A DNA stretch of 48,600 nt from Thermoleophilia bacterium UBA6103 (GTDB taxonomy: Bacteria; Actinomycetota; Thermoleophilia; UBA2241). Shown here in pieces: positions 16,342-25,208 of this stretch. A program made the translations under genes and the position numbers. The number at the start of each line of letters is the position of its first letter. Position 1 is the first letter of the stretch. A model generated the notes under the pieces. The model was not told the origin of the DNA. It made no database searches and worked only from the letters and a program-made list of their open reading frames with translations. The stretch is from contig DIWP01000016.1 of the NCBI GenBank assembly GCA_002423545.1, positions 11,553-60,152 on the forward strand, in the 5' to 3' direction.

Positions 16342-17574
16342 GTGAACGACATCCTGACGCCGGACCTGCTCCTCGCCCTCAACCCCATCTCAGATTTCTT
16401 CAGTCCGCTCATCGACCTGCTGAGGGGCTTCCTGCGGATCCTCGACGACTGGACCGGCAGCTGGGGCATCGCCATCATCCTGCTGACCATCTGCGTCCGC
16501 ATCGTGATCTTCCCGCTCACCTGGAAGCAGATCAAATCGCAGCGCGCCATGCAGGCACTGCAGCCCAAGATCAAGGAGCTGCAGCGCAAGCACAAGGGCG
16601 ACAAGAAGAAGCTGCAGCAGGAGACGATGCGGCTCTACCAGGAGTATCGCGTCAACCCGTTCGCATCGTGCCTGCCGCTGTTGCTGCAGCTGCCGATCTT
16701 CATCTGCCTGTACTACGCCATCCGCGGCACTCCCGAGCTGCAGAATGCCACCTTCCTCTGGTTCACGCTCGGCGAGCCCGACCCCTACTACATCCTGCTG
16801 GTCGTCTACGTGGCTTCGCAGCTCGCCTCCACCGAGCTCATGCTGACGCCCGAGACCCAGTCGCAGCAGAAATGGATCATGCGGGCGATGCCGTTCATGT
16901 TCGTCATCTTCCTGCGCAACTTCCCCGCCGGTCTGTTCCTCTACTGGATCACGACCAACATGTGGACCGTCGGCCAGCAGCTCGTCATCAAGTACCTGGC
17001 CAAGAAGCACCCGGTCCAGCTCGAGAAGGTCGATCCCTCCAAGCGCAAGAAGAGCCGCTTCATGGAAGCCATGTCGGCTGCCCAGGAGCAGCGCGAGACG
17101 CAGCCGGCGGCCGGCCGCACCGGCAAGAAGGGGGCTCCGGCCAAGAAGGGGGCTCCGTCCGGCAAGGGTGCGCCGGCCAAGAAGGGGGCTCCGTCCGGCA
17201 AGGGTGCGCCGGCCAAGAAGGGCACCCGCCCCGCGGGTCAGGCCGGCGCCGGGACCGGAGGGTCCGGCGGGAAGCTGGGCTCACGACCGGCCAGGGCCGG
17301 GGCGCCGCCGGGGAAGACGAGCGCTCAGTCTGCCAAGGGCGGCACCGTCGCCGCCGGACAGGTCCGCAGGACCGCGGAGCCGGGCCGCCGGCCGGCATCG
17401 GCACCGACGGCCCCCGATGCGCCGCCGGCCTCGGGTGCCGGTGATGGCGGCACCGGCCGGCCGCCGGACGCCAAGCGGAAGCGCCGGCCGGCAGACAAGG
17501 TACAGACAACGCGCACCGGTAAGCGTCCGGTGAAGCCCAAGACCGGTCAGCCGAGACCAGAGAGCGAGAGCTGA
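16342..17574 (+). CDS. yidC: Membrane protein insertase YidC/OxaA with long basic tail
   Basis: A 410-residue insertase of the short, Gram-positive-type architecture without the large periplasmic domain. The core (residues about 40-235) has the five-helix pattern: GIAIILLTICVRIVIFPLTWKQIKSQRAM with the conserved hydrophilic-groove Arg, NPFASCLPLLLQLPIFICLYYAI, and PAGLFLYWITTNMWTVGQQL. Residues about 245-410 form an unusually long, Lys/Arg/Gly/Ala/Pro-rich tail containing tandem GAP-type repeats. Basic tails bind ribosomes in OxaA relatives, so ribosome contact is likely. The start is GTG 16342, two bases after yidD; the stop overlaps the jag ATG by one base. Confidence 0.96.
   Translation: MNDILTPDLLLALNPISDFFSPLIDLLRGFLRILDDWTGSWGIAIILLTICVRIVIFPLTWKQIKSQRAMQALQPKIKELQRKHKGDKKKLQQETMRLYQEYRVNPFASCLPLLLQLPIFICLYYAIRGTPELQNATFLWFTLGEPDPYYILLVVYVASQLASTELMLTPETQSQQKWIMRAMPFMFVIFLRNFPAGLFLYWITTNMWTVGQQLVIKYLAKKHPVQLEKVDPSKRKKSRFMEAMSAAQEQRETQPAAGRTGKKGAPAKKGAPSGKGAPAKKGAPSGKGAPAKKGTRPAGQAGAGTGGSGGKLGSRPARAGAPPGKTSAQSAKGGTVAAGQVRRTAEPGRRPASAPTAPDAPPASGAGDGGTGRPPDAKRKRRPADKVQTTRTGKRPVKPKTGQPRPESES
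17139..17222 (+). repeat. Tandem 36-bp repeat inside yidC
   Basis: Two exact 36-bp copies (17139-17174 and 17175-17210) plus a partial third copy up to 17222, with a related partial copy before them (17122-17138). Each unit encodes twelve residues of the form AKKGAPSGKGAP. The length is a multiple of three, so copy-number change would keep the frame. Confidence 0.85.
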
Positions 17575-18551
17575 TGGCCGACGACGCGATCTTCGGTGAG
17601 GAGGACCAGGGCGATCTCATCCCGCTCGACGACGATATCGTCGCGCCGTCTCACGATGCGCCACGGGACGAGCTCGACGAGGAGCCTTCCGACGAGCTCT
17701 CCGACGACGACTACGACGAGGTCCCTCTCGACGACGACGACTCCGACGACGAGCTCGACGAGCTCTCCGAAGAAGCGGCGTTCGACCAAGAGCCGCTCGC
17801 CGTCGATGGATCGGACGACGGGGCGGTCGGTGAAGCGGACGACGAGCTCGACGACACCGAGTTCGCCACCGTGGCGACCGGCACGACGGTAGAAGACGCC
17901 CGGCGCAAGGCTCTGGCGCAGCTCCGCAAGATCGTCCCCGGCGTCGTCGAGGAAGACGTCGAGTACGAGGTCGTCGAAGAGGGCAGTCGCGGCGGGTTCT
18001 TCGGCCGTGGCCGTGCGCAGGCCCAGGTCGAGGCACACGTCCGGCCGCGAGCCGAGCGTCCAGACGCCGACCTGCCTCTGATCGCCGAGGATCTGCGCGA
18101 GTTCCTCTCCGAGGTCGTCGCCCGGATGGGCCTCGAGGCCGGTGTCGACGTCGACGACGATGGTGAGTGCGTCACGGCCGACCTCGACGGCCCGGACCTC
18201 GGGATCCTCATCGGTCGGCACGGACAGACCATCGACGCTCTGCAGTACATCGCCGCCATCGCCGTCAATCGCAGGCGCAAGAGCCGTCGGCGGGTGATCG
18301 TCGACGCCGAGGGCTATCGCGACAGGCGGGCGACCTCGCTGCACTCCATGGCCGACCGTGTCGCACAGCGTGTGTCTCGCGACCGGGAGCCCATCACCCT
18401 GAAGCCGATGTCCGCCGCCGAGCGCAAGGTCATCCACCTTCGGCTCAAGGACCATCCGCGTGTTGAGACGGTCTCCGAGGGGCACGAGCCGAATCGCGCC
18501 GTCACGATCGCCCCGCGCGGTACCGGCGAGCGCCGGGAGCGTGCGGGCTGA
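17574..18551 (+). CDS. jag: RNA-binding protein Jag (KhpB/EloR family)
   Basis: A 325-residue protein. Residues 1-95 are an extremely acidic, disordered region rich in Asp/Glu/Leu. Then come a Jag_N domain (about 98-150, with GTTVEDARRKALAQL and GGFFGRGRAQAQVEA), a KH domain (GILIGRHGQTIDALQYI) and a C-terminal R3H domain (AERKVIHLRLKDHPRVET, with the Arg-x3-His pair). Family members bind RNA and act with KhpA on cell elongation and division. Jag normally follows yidC, as here, with a one-base overlap. The acidic N-terminal extension is not standard. Confidence 0.95.
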   Translation: MADDAIFGEEDQGDLIPLDDDIVAPSHDAPRDELDEEPSDELSDDDYDEVPLDDDDSDDELDELSEEAAFDQEPLAVDGSDDGAVGEADDELDDTEFATVATGTTVEDARRKALAQLRKIVPGVVEEDVEYEVVEEGSRGGFFGRGRAQAQVEAHVRPRAERPDADLPLIAEDLREFLSEVVARMGLEAGVDVDDDGECVTADLDGPDLGILIGRHGQTIDALQYIAAIAVNRRRKSRRRVIVDAEGYRDRRATSLHSMADRVAQRVSRDREPITLKPMSAAERKVIHLRLKDHPRVETVSEGHEPNRAVTIAPRGTGERRERAG

Positions 18552-18724
18552 GCTCGCCATCGGCTCACCGTTTCCTCAAGCGGGCGGAGTGAAATGTCGA
18601 CAGAGTGGGCAGTCGCAGGTGTCTGCGGAGCTGTCGCGTGGGACAATGCACCGTGTGAGCGGAACGCGGGTGAGTCATCCGTAGACCGAGCGGTGACAGG
18701 GAAGGTGCACGAAAGGGGAGACGT

Positions 18725-19717
18725 ATGCGCAAGTGGTTGAGCATCCTCGTGGCCGTGATGGCTATCGCGGCGCTCGTTGCGGCCGGGTGTGGGGGCTCGG
18801 ACGACAACGGTGGCGGCGGCGACACCGGCGGCGGCGATGGAGACATGTCCGCCCAGGAGATCATCACCGCCAGCCAGAAGGCCATGGACGGCATCCAGAC
18901 GGCGGCCTTCGACATGGACATGAAGCTGGCCATCCAGGGCGATGCCTCCCAGATGACCGATCCCCAGGCCCAGCAGCTTCTTGAGTCGCCGATCGCCGTC
19001 AAGGCCTCGGGCAAGCTGGGCAACGAGCCCCAGAAGCTCGACATGACCATGACGGCCGATGCCATGGGGCAGGCGTTCGACCTCGGCATGAAGATGGACG
19101 GCGAGGTCATCTACCTCCAGTACATGGGTCAGTGGTACGAGATCCCGAAGGACATGGCGACGGGCATCACCGGTGCGTCGCCAGCGCCCGACGCCGACGG
19201 CCAGAAGCTCACCGACGCCTACAAGCAGCTTGGCGTCGACCCGAACGCGTGGGCCTCCGGGTACACCAATGAAGGCGAAGAAGACGTCAACGGCGTCAAG
19301 GCGTACCACATCACCCAGCAGATCGACATCGACAAGGTCGCTGCCGACCTCTCCAAGCTGGCCGGCTCCGCGTCGGGTCTCGGCTCCATCGTCGGCGGTG
19401 AGGCCGGCACCGATCCCGAGGAGCTGCAGAAGTCGATCGACATGCTCAAGGCAGCCGTCAAGGACGTGAAGGTCGAGTACTGGATCGGCGTCGACGACTC
19501 CTACATCTACAAGATGCAGGCAGCGGCGATGATCGACATCGCGGCGCTTCCGGAAGAGGAGCGGCAGGGCGCTGAAGGCCTCGAGTCCATGGACTTCTCC
19601 ATGACGCTGAGCATGAGCGACTACGACCAGGACTTCTCGGTCGAGCCGCCGGCCGACGCCAAGCCGTTCGATCAGCTGTTCAACGATCTCATGCAGTCCG
19701 GGGGGCTGAGCCTCTGA
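18725..19717 (+). CDS. Lipoprotein of the LppX/LolA-like fold
   Basis: A 330-residue lipoprotein. The signal peptide MRKWLSILVAVMAIAALVAAGC ends in a lipobox with Cys22, followed by a Gly/Asp-rich linker. The mature part (TASQKAMDGIQTAAFDMDMKLAI, then a long beta-rich region with MGQWYEIP and YWIGVDDSYIYKMQ) has the pattern of LppX/LprG or DUF6612-type lipid-binding lipoproteins, which hold a lipid in a half-barrel. That assignment is by pattern and moderately sure. AAAGGGGAG precedes the ATG. A strong stem-loop follows the gene. Confidence 0.8.
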   Translation: MRKWLSILVAVMAIAALVAAGCGGSDDNGGGGDTGGGDGDMSAQEIITASQKAMDGIQTAAFDMDMKLAIQGDASQMTDPQAQQLLESPIAVKASGKLGNEPQKLDMTMTADAMGQAFDLGMKMDGEVIYLQYMGQWYEIPKDMATGITGASPAPDADGQKLTDAYKQLGVDPNAWASGYTNEGEEDVNGVKAYHITQQIDIDKVAADLSKLAGSASGLGSIVGGEAGTDPEELQKSIDMLKAAVKDVKVEYWIGVDDSYIYKMQAAAMIDIAALPEEERQGAEGLESMDFSMTLSMSDYDQDFSVEPPADAKPFDQLFNDLMQSGGLSL

Positions 19718-19783
19718 ACTGTAGACACGAGGTGTGACGGCGACGCGCCGGCCTGTCGGACGGGGCGATACGGCGCCGGAACG

Positions 19784-19827
19784 GAGAGCGGGCCGGGAGA
19801 TGCGACTGCATCTCCCGGCCCGCTCTC
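19784..19827. terminator. Strong bidirectional stem-loop
   Basis: A perfect 19-bp stem (19784-19802 with 19809-19827) and a 6-base loop. It sits between the rightward lipoprotein gene and the leftward zinc-ribbon gene, which is where a shared terminator would be. There is no T-run, a common feature of terminators in GC-rich Actinomycetota. Confidence 0.75.
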
Positions 19828-19918
19828 GTTGCGCATGCCTTCGCGCATCCGTTGGCTGCGATCGCTCGCGCGGCGTCGCCCGCGTGCAGGCCCTGGTCGG
19901 CGGTACGACGAGGCGGCC

Positions 19919-21574
19919 TCAGTGACCCCAGTCGAAGTCGCGGGCCGCCATCTCGTCCCAGGCGACGGCCTCGTCGTCGGTGCGCTGGCCGCGCAGCGAC
20001 TTGGAGATGAACTCGCCCTTGCCGGCGTCGACCGGCCGGCGGTCCCCGCCTTCGTCGGTGGCCGGCGGGGGTGCCGGCGCGGGCTCTACCGGGACGTCGG
20101 GCGCCGGCGCCGGCGGTGGCATCTGCACGACGGGGCGGCGGGTCGGGAGTGGGATGAGCTGTACGGTGCCGTCGGGACGCACGGTCCCGTTGGCCGCCAG
20201 ATCGGTGCGGTCGTCGTAGCCGCGGTCCTTGAGGCGCACGTCGCCGTCGTCGAGATCGATGGTGTATTCGTACCACGCCATCGACCAGATGAAGACGGCC
20301 GTCATGGTCTTCTCTTCGACCGTGAGGTTGACCCTCGGCAAGCCCAGAAGCTCGTTGGTCTCGGCGACCTTCTGTGGCATGTCGCTGACGTTGAACAAGT
20401 CGGCGCCGCGCTGCAGGGGGACCAGATCGATCGGCTCGGGCTGCGGCTCGAAGACGAGGGATGCCGGCTGATCCCCGGCGATCGGTGCCGCTCGGCCCGG
20501 CGCGATCGGCATCTGGACGGTGCCCTCCTCTGACCCGGCGGCCATGGTCGCCGGCTGGATCTCCGGGATCTCGGCGGTGTCGCAGACCGGACACCACTCC
20601 TCCGGTACGGCAGGCTGTGCCTGGACGGCGAGTACCTCGATAGGCTCGGTCGGCATGTCGACGAAGGCGGTGACCGGTGCATCCGGGGTGTCGGGCGCGG
20701 TCGTGGTGTCAATGGGCGATCGCTCGGCTGCCTGGTCGGAGGGCGGCGCCGGCGGCGCGGAAGGCACGCTCAGATCGACCGGGATGTCGGTGTCGAGCGA
20801 CGGTTGCGGCGGAGCGTCAAGGTCCGGGTCGAGAGTGACCTCCGGTGCCACCGCGGTCGACCACTCGTCGGCGACTCCCAGTACGCCGGGTGCGGGCCCG
20901 GCCTCGACGACCGGCTGGGATGTGGCCGGCTGCGGGCTCGAGGGCGCGTCGCCCTCGGTCGGCCAGACAGGTTCCGGCGACATCGGCGATCCGTAGGGTG
21001 CGGTCGCCGGAACCGGTGCCGCGACCTGCCGGGCCTGCTCGAGCTGGGTGCCGAGCTCACGCCGCTCGGCCTCAAGACGCATGACTTCCGCCTGCAGGCG
21101 GGCTATCTCGGCGTCCTTGTCCTTGAGGGCGCGCCAGAAGGTGTCGCTTTCGATGCGGTCGTCAGCGGCGGGCTCCGGCTCGCCGACCGCGGCCACCGGC
21201 TCGGTGGCCGCACCGGCCTCTGGTACCGCCCACTGAGCGGCATCGTGCGACTGGACGACGGGCGCGACAGCGTGGGCATAGGCGTCGCTTCCGACGCCGG
21301 TCACGCTCTGATCATAGAGGTCCGGTGCGGGCTCGGGGCTGGCGGCGGGGCCGGCGTCCGGCGCCGCCGGTGCGCCGGCCTGCTCGTAAGGCGCGGGCGG
21401 CTCGGTGACGTAGCCCTGCGACTGTGAACACAGGGAGCAGACGATCTCCTCGACACCGTCGTCGCGGACGAAGGTCTGCGCCCACTCACCGGGGAGCAGC
21501 GTGCGACCACAGGCGGCGCATGTGGGTTCAGCCGGCTGGTCCTGCTTGCCTCGTCCAAAGAGGCGGTCCAACAT
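19919..21574 (-). CDS. Zinc-ribbon protein with coiled coil and conserved C-terminal domain
   Basis: A 551-residue protein of no family I recognise. Residues 19-49 form a zinc ribbon (CAACGR ... CSLC). A charged coiled coil follows at about 140-185 (KDKDAEIARLQAEVMRLEAE). A long Pro/Ala/Asp linker leads to a short second Cys pair (WCPVCD, near residue 325). The C-terminal 180 residues contain a folded, aromatic-rich segment (LGLPRVNLTVEEKTMTAVFIWSMAWYEYTIDLDDGDV). No signal or membrane helix is seen, so it is likely cytoplasmic. GGAG lies upstream of the ATG. The architecture resembles the 12140-13549 protein in having a long disordered linker. Confidence 0.7.
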   Translation of the reverse strand: MLDRLFGRGKQDQPAEPTCAACGRTLLPGEWAQTFVRDDGVEEIVCSLCSQSQGYVTEPPAPYEQAGAPAAPDAGPAASPEPAPDLYDQSVTGVGSDAYAHAVAPVVQSHDAAQWAVPEAGAATEPVAAVGEPEPAADDRIESDTFWRALKDKDAEIARLQAEVMRLEAERRELGTQLEQARQVAAPVPATAPYGSPMSPEPVWPTEGDAPSSPQPATSQPVVEAGPAPGVLGVADEWSTAVAPEVTLDPDLDAPPQPSLDTDIPVDLSVPSAPPAPPSDQAAERSPIDTTTAPDTPDAPVTAFVDMPTEPIEVLAVQAQPAVPEEWCPVCDTAEIPEIQPATMAAGSEEGTVQMPIAPGRAAPIAGDQPASLVFEPQPEPIDLVPLQRGADLFNVSDMPQKVAETNELLGLPRVNLTVEEKTMTAVFIWSMAWYEYTIDLDDGDVRLKDRGYDDRTDLAANGTVRPDGTVQLIPLPTRRPVVQMPPPAPAPDVPVEPAPAPPPATDEGGDRRPVDAGKGEFISKSLRGQRTDDEAVAWDEMAARDFDWGH

Positions 21575-21746
21575 GGTGACTCCAGACGCTCGTGAGGGAT
21601 GGCTCAGACGGGACCACTGATGATAGCACAGGGATTCCAGGGTGCCTGCGGCCGCCGCTCGGCAGCGGCTTGTGGCTCACCGGCAGGCTCGATCCGGGGC
21701 CCGGCCGGACCGTGCGTGCGCGGTGGCGGGTCGTGAGGGTCGGCGG

Positions 21747-21989
21747 TCAGATCTCCTCGTCCTCTTCCTCGGGGAAGCCCTGATCGTCGACCTGGTCGAT
21801 GAGGTCGCGTGCGCGTGTGTAGTCCTCCGGCCTGACCAGCAACTGGATGGTCGCCATGCTGGTGCCAGGGTAGACACTCTCCAGACCGGCGCCGCTGAGC
21901 GCTACCTCGATGCCGGCAGTCTCCAGGACCCCTTTGAGGACGTTGGCGAGGCCGAAGTCGGTGGTACTGGTCAAGATGCGCAGCTCCAT
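21747..21989 (-). CDS. DUF2007-family putative signal-transducing protein
   Basis: An 80-residue protein matching DUF2007: LRILTSTTDFGLANVLKGVLETAGIEVAL is a ferredoxin-like strand-helix-strand, followed by IQLLVRPEDYTRARDLIDQ and an acidic tail. Family members are small ACT- or PII-like domains of unknown ligand. A perfect AGGAGGT precedes the ATG. Confidence 0.82.
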   Translation of the reverse strand: MELRILTSTTDFGLANVLKGVLETAGIEVALSGAGLESVYPGTSMATIQLLVRPEDYTRARDLIDQVDDQGFPEEEDEEI

Positions 21990-22086
21990 GTCCGTACCTC
22001 CTGCATCGAGGGCGGCCGGCCGCCGGTCCGACGGCGCGACGGATTATAGCCGACCCCCCGCGGCACGACGCCGTTTGACGGAGCGG

Positions 22087-22935
22087 TCAGACGGCGGTCA
22101 GGGCGCGCAGCGTCTCCATGTTCCGCAGATCGGGACCGTTCCCGTCATATCCCGGCACCTCGAGGATGCCGGGCAGCTCGGCGAAGGCCGGATGACCGAC
22201 GATGGTCCGAAAGGCCTCCAGGCCGAGCTCGCCCTCACCGATGTTCTCGTGACGGTCGCGGTTGGAGGCCAGGGGAGTCTTGGAGTCGTTGAGGTGCAGC
22301 ATGACCAGGCGCTCGCGGCCTATGGTGGTGTCGAAGTCGGCGAGCAGGGCCTCGAGCCCGGCCGGCGTGCGGATGTCGAAGCCGGCCTCGAAGAGGTGCG
22401 CCGTGTCCAGACAGACCCCCACTCGAGGGTCGCCTCCGACCGCGTCGATGATGGCGGCGATCTGCGGCAGATCGACTCCCATCGTCCCCCCGGCGCCGGC
22501 CGTGTTCTCGATGAGGATGCGTACCGGTGAGTCGCCGCAGGCCTCCAGTGCCTGGGCGAATGCGGCCCGGACGCGCGCCAGTCCCACCTCGAAACCGTCG
22601 CCCTGGTGGGATCCCGTGTGGTTGACGATGGCCTGGGCTCCGAGCCGTTCCGCCGCCCGGACGGCCCCGACCAGCGCGGTGACCGACTTCTCATAGTAGT
22701 CGGCGTTCGACGTCGCCAGATTGATGAGGTAGATGGTGTGGATGACCACGAAGCGGATGGAAGACGCCGCACGCGCCTCCCGGAACCGGGCCGCATCCTT
22801 GTCGGAGTACGTCGTCGGCTTCCAGGTGCGGGGACTGCCGGCGAAGAACTGGATCGCGTCGCAGCCCAGCTCCTCACCGTGCTCGATCGCCTTCCACACG
22901 CCACCCGAGGCACGCACGTGAGCTCCCAGCAGCAT
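22087..22935 (-). CDS. nfo: Endonuclease IV (AP endonuclease)
   Basis: A 282-residue enzyme that cuts DNA 5' of abasic sites in base excision repair, using three zinc ions. The family metal-binding segments are all present: NHTGSHQGDG, LIENTAGAGGTMG, CLDTAHLFEAGFD, LHLNDSKTPLASNRDRHENIGEG and a C-terminal LEVPG. The start at 22935 is chosen because AAGGGAG lies six bases upstream and because the family begins with LLGAHVRASGG; the frame is open further upstream to 23040 without homology. Confidence 0.95.
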   Translation of the reverse strand: MLLGAHVRASGGVWKAIEHGEELGCDAIQFFAGSPRTWKPTTYSDKDAARFREARAASSIRFVVIHTIYLINLATSNADYYEKSVTALVGAVRAAERLGAQAIVNHTGSHQGDGFEVGLARVRAAFAQALEACGDSPVRILIENTAGAGGTMGVDLPQIAAIIDAVGGDPRVGVCLDTAHLFEAGFDIRTPAGLEALLADFDTTIGRERLVMLHLNDSKTPLASNRDRHENIGEGELGLEAFRTIVGHPAFAELPGILEVPGYDGNGPDLRNMETLRALTAV

Positions 22936-23109
22936 CGTCGCTCCCTTCATCTGCCGCCGACGGACGTTTCGCGATGACGTGCACCGGAAGATCGTGGCTG
23001 CACCGCGCCGGCGTTCAGCATGACCGATGCACACCGTCATCCGCCGCGCCGCTCGCGGTCGACGCGGCCCCGGTACGGATGTCCGCGGTCATTGCGCATG
23101 GTACGTGAA

Positions 23110-23137
23110 GAGGGCGGGGCCTGTCGGCCCCGCCCTC
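23110..23137. terminator. GC-rich stem-loop downstream of the APC permease
   Basis: A perfect 12-bp stem (23110-23121 with 23126-23137) closes a 4-base loop, 46 bp past the stop codon of the leftward permease gene and before nfo on the same strand. No T-run is present. Confidence 0.6.
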
Positions 23138-23183
23138 CCGTTGCGCCCCTTGCTTGAAGAGACCGGTCTGCGGTCGTTCCGCC

Positions 23184-24812
23184 TCAGTCGGGCGGCAGCT
23201 GACCGTAGGCCAGGTCGATGTCGATGCCCTGGCGGCGGCCCCAGTACTTGTAGATGAAGTACCAGAGGATGCCGGCCGCCCAGACGCAGCAGTAGAGGAT
23301 GAGCGAGCCCCAGGTGAAGTCGCGCATCTCGGGCGAGAGCACGAGGAAGTAGAAGCAGATGCCGGAGTAGATGATCATCAGGATGGCACCCCAGCAGATC
23401 ACCGGCAGGCCGAGCAGCTTCCAGGTGCGGTACGGCGATGTCTCCCAGATACCGCGAGCGCGTCGCACGAACGGGAAGATGAGGGCGGCGATGGCGGTGA
23501 TGAGCCACACCGACACGATCTCCATGCCGGTGACCGTGAGGCCCTGCATCTTGTCGCCGATCCAGAAGCTGTACATGAGGATGGCGGCCTGACCGAGCAC
23601 GAAGCAGAGCGCCGACGTCTTGAGCGGCGACGCGAAGCGCGGGTTGATGTCGGTGAACCACCTGGGACCGAGGCGGTCCATGCCCCAGGCGAACAGCATG
23701 CGCGGAAAACCCAGGTAGGAGAGCGCCACCCACCAGTAGTTGAAGGCGATGTACGAGAACGCCACCGAGAGTCCCACGAACGCGGTGGGCCAGGCGATGT
23801 AGGCCAGCGTCATGATGCTCGGCAGGTACGGCAGGTTGTAGCCCTCGAGGCCGTACGCGTTGTCGACCCAGGCTGTGGCCGAGAAGAAGTTGAAGTCCAT
23901 GGTGCTGTAGGCGGCGGCGCAGGTCCAGACCATGAAGATCACCGGGATGAGGACCGCGATGACGTTGGCCGCCAGCAGGTTGCGGTCCGGCCGTTTCACC
24001 TCGCCGGCGACGTAGACGAGGAAGTAGGCGTAGGCGAACAGCCACGAGCCCGCTCCCATGCTGGCGATGGTGTCGTACCAGTTCCAGGTGGTCGGTATCA
24101 CCGTGCCGGCGGCTTCCCCGGTGGCGGCGATGAAGGCGTCGTAGTCGAGCGAGTCGTACTTGGCGGCCAACTCGTTCCAGTTGGAGATGAAGGTCTCCTT
24201 GCTCACGAAGGTGAGCGTGCCGGCCATGACGGCGGCGCCGAAGAGCCCGACGGTCATGATCACGCGCTGGATGGGGACCAGCACCTTGAGGCCGAAGGCG
24301 ACCGCCAGGAAGCCGAAGACGTTGGCGACGGTGGCCACCACGAACACGCCCATCTCGTAGCTCAGGCCACCGAAGAACAGGCCGGTGTCGTTGCTGTACA
24401 GCCAGTCGGCGCCGGTGTACTGGGCCACCAGGACCAGGCCGGGGTCGGCGGTCCAGGGCGCCAGCACGTAGATCCAGAAGATCATGACGAAGGCGTTGCC
24501 GAAGTTCTCGGCGATACCGACGATGGGATGGATGATGCGGGAGTTATAGACGTACTCACCGCCGGAGCGCGGCATGCTGCCGGCGAGCATGCCCCAGACG
24601 AGCGGGAAGCCGATGCCGGCCAGGATGAACGAGAACAGGCACATCAGGAGCATGTTGGCGCCCAGGTAGGTCGCCAGACCCAGTGTGAGGACGCCCCAGA
24701 TGTTGGCGGTGATGCCGGTGTTCATGAGGCCCACCGACATGGAGTCGAAAAGCGAAAGACCGCGCACCAGACCGCTGGCCTTGCGCGCGTAGACCATCTG
24801 TTCGTCTGCCAT
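23184..24812 (-). CDS. APC-superfamily amino acid/polyamine permease
   Basis: A 542-residue membrane transporter with about 12 to 14 hydrophobic helices. The N-terminus (ASGLVRGLSLFDSMSVGLMNTGI) and the following GIGFPLVWGMLAGSMPRSGGEYVYNSRI are characteristic of APC permeases (the GSMPRSGGEYVY motif marks helix 3). Later FLVYVAGEVKRPDRNLL and RMLFAWGMDRLGPRWF are typical as well. The substrate, likely an amino acid or amine, cannot be read from the sequence. Start 24812 is set by the AGGAGGGGG box; the frame opens upstream to 24944 without homology. The long 5' leader and a repeat-bearing promoter upstream suggest regulation. Confidence 0.9.
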   Translation of the reverse strand: MADEQMVYARKASGLVRGLSLFDSMSVGLMNTGITANIWGVLTLGLATYLGANMLLMCLFSFILAGIGFPLVWGMLAGSMPRSGGEYVYNSRIIHPIVGIAENFGNAFVMIFWIYVLAPWTADPGLVLVAQYTGADWLYSNDTGLFFGGLSYEMGVFVVATVANVFGFLAVAFGLKVLVPIQRVIMTVGLFGAAVMAGTLTFVSKETFISNWNELAAKYDSLDYDAFIAATGEAAGTVIPTTWNWYDTIASMGAGSWLFAYAYFLVYVAGEVKRPDRNLLAANVIAVLIPVIFMVWTCAAAYSTMDFNFFSATAWVDNAYGLEGYNLPYLPSIMTLAYIAWPTAFVGLSVAFSYIAFNYWWVALSYLGFPRMLFAWGMDRLGPRWFTDINPRFASPLKTSALCFVLGQAAILMYSFWIGDKMQGLTVTGMEIVSVWLITAIAALIFPFVRRARGIWETSPYRTWKLLGLPVICWGAILMIIYSGICFYFLVLSPEMRDFTWGSLILYCCVWAAGILWYFIYKYWGRRQGIDIDLAYGQLPPD

Positions 24813-25208
24813 TCCCCCTCCTAGGCGACGGTCGTGAAAGGTCGTCCCTTCAAGGCGTCCACCGCGTGGTTCCACCCCCTTCCCGGTGCGCGCCCATCGC
24901 GGAGGTCGTATGGGGGTCGACGGAAGATCGCCGCGCCGGTCCACATGCCGCGAGCGCGATCCCCCCGACCTCAGCTGCTTGCCGAGCGATCATGTGGTGT
25001 ATCGATAAGCTAGCTGACTAGCTGAAGTGATGTCAAGGGTCCGCTCGGCCGCGACCGGATGGCAGGGGTGAGAGCGGCAGGGGCGAGAGGGTCGGCCGGC
25101 GGTGTCGCAGTCCGTCGGGACCGAGGAGCCCGATCATGGCTCCGGGGTGCTCTCGAGCTGTCTGGTCACGCGACGGCCGTGTGGTACACTGCCCGGCCGG
25201 TGAAGGCC
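24813..25208. promoter_or_regulatory. Intergenic region with permease promoter and tandem 8-bp operator-like repeat
   Basis: This 396-bp gap separates the divergent permease and moxR genes. On the minus strand TTGACA (25036-25031) is a perfect -35 box. Directly after it come two exact tandem copies of TCAGCTAG (25025-25010), ending in CTTATCGATAC, where a weak -10 (TAGCTT) overlaps the second repeat. The repeat between the boxes is a likely operator. The permease leader of about 190 bases shows no riboswitch that I recognise. On the plus strand TACACT (25185-25190) may be the -10 of moxR, close enough to its GTG/ATG start for a nearly leaderless mRNA. Confidence 0.6.

Noticed and set aside
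24813..25008. Riboswitch (for example glycine) in the permease leader
   Set aside because: No recognisable conserved core; the leader is GC-rich without the expected motifs.
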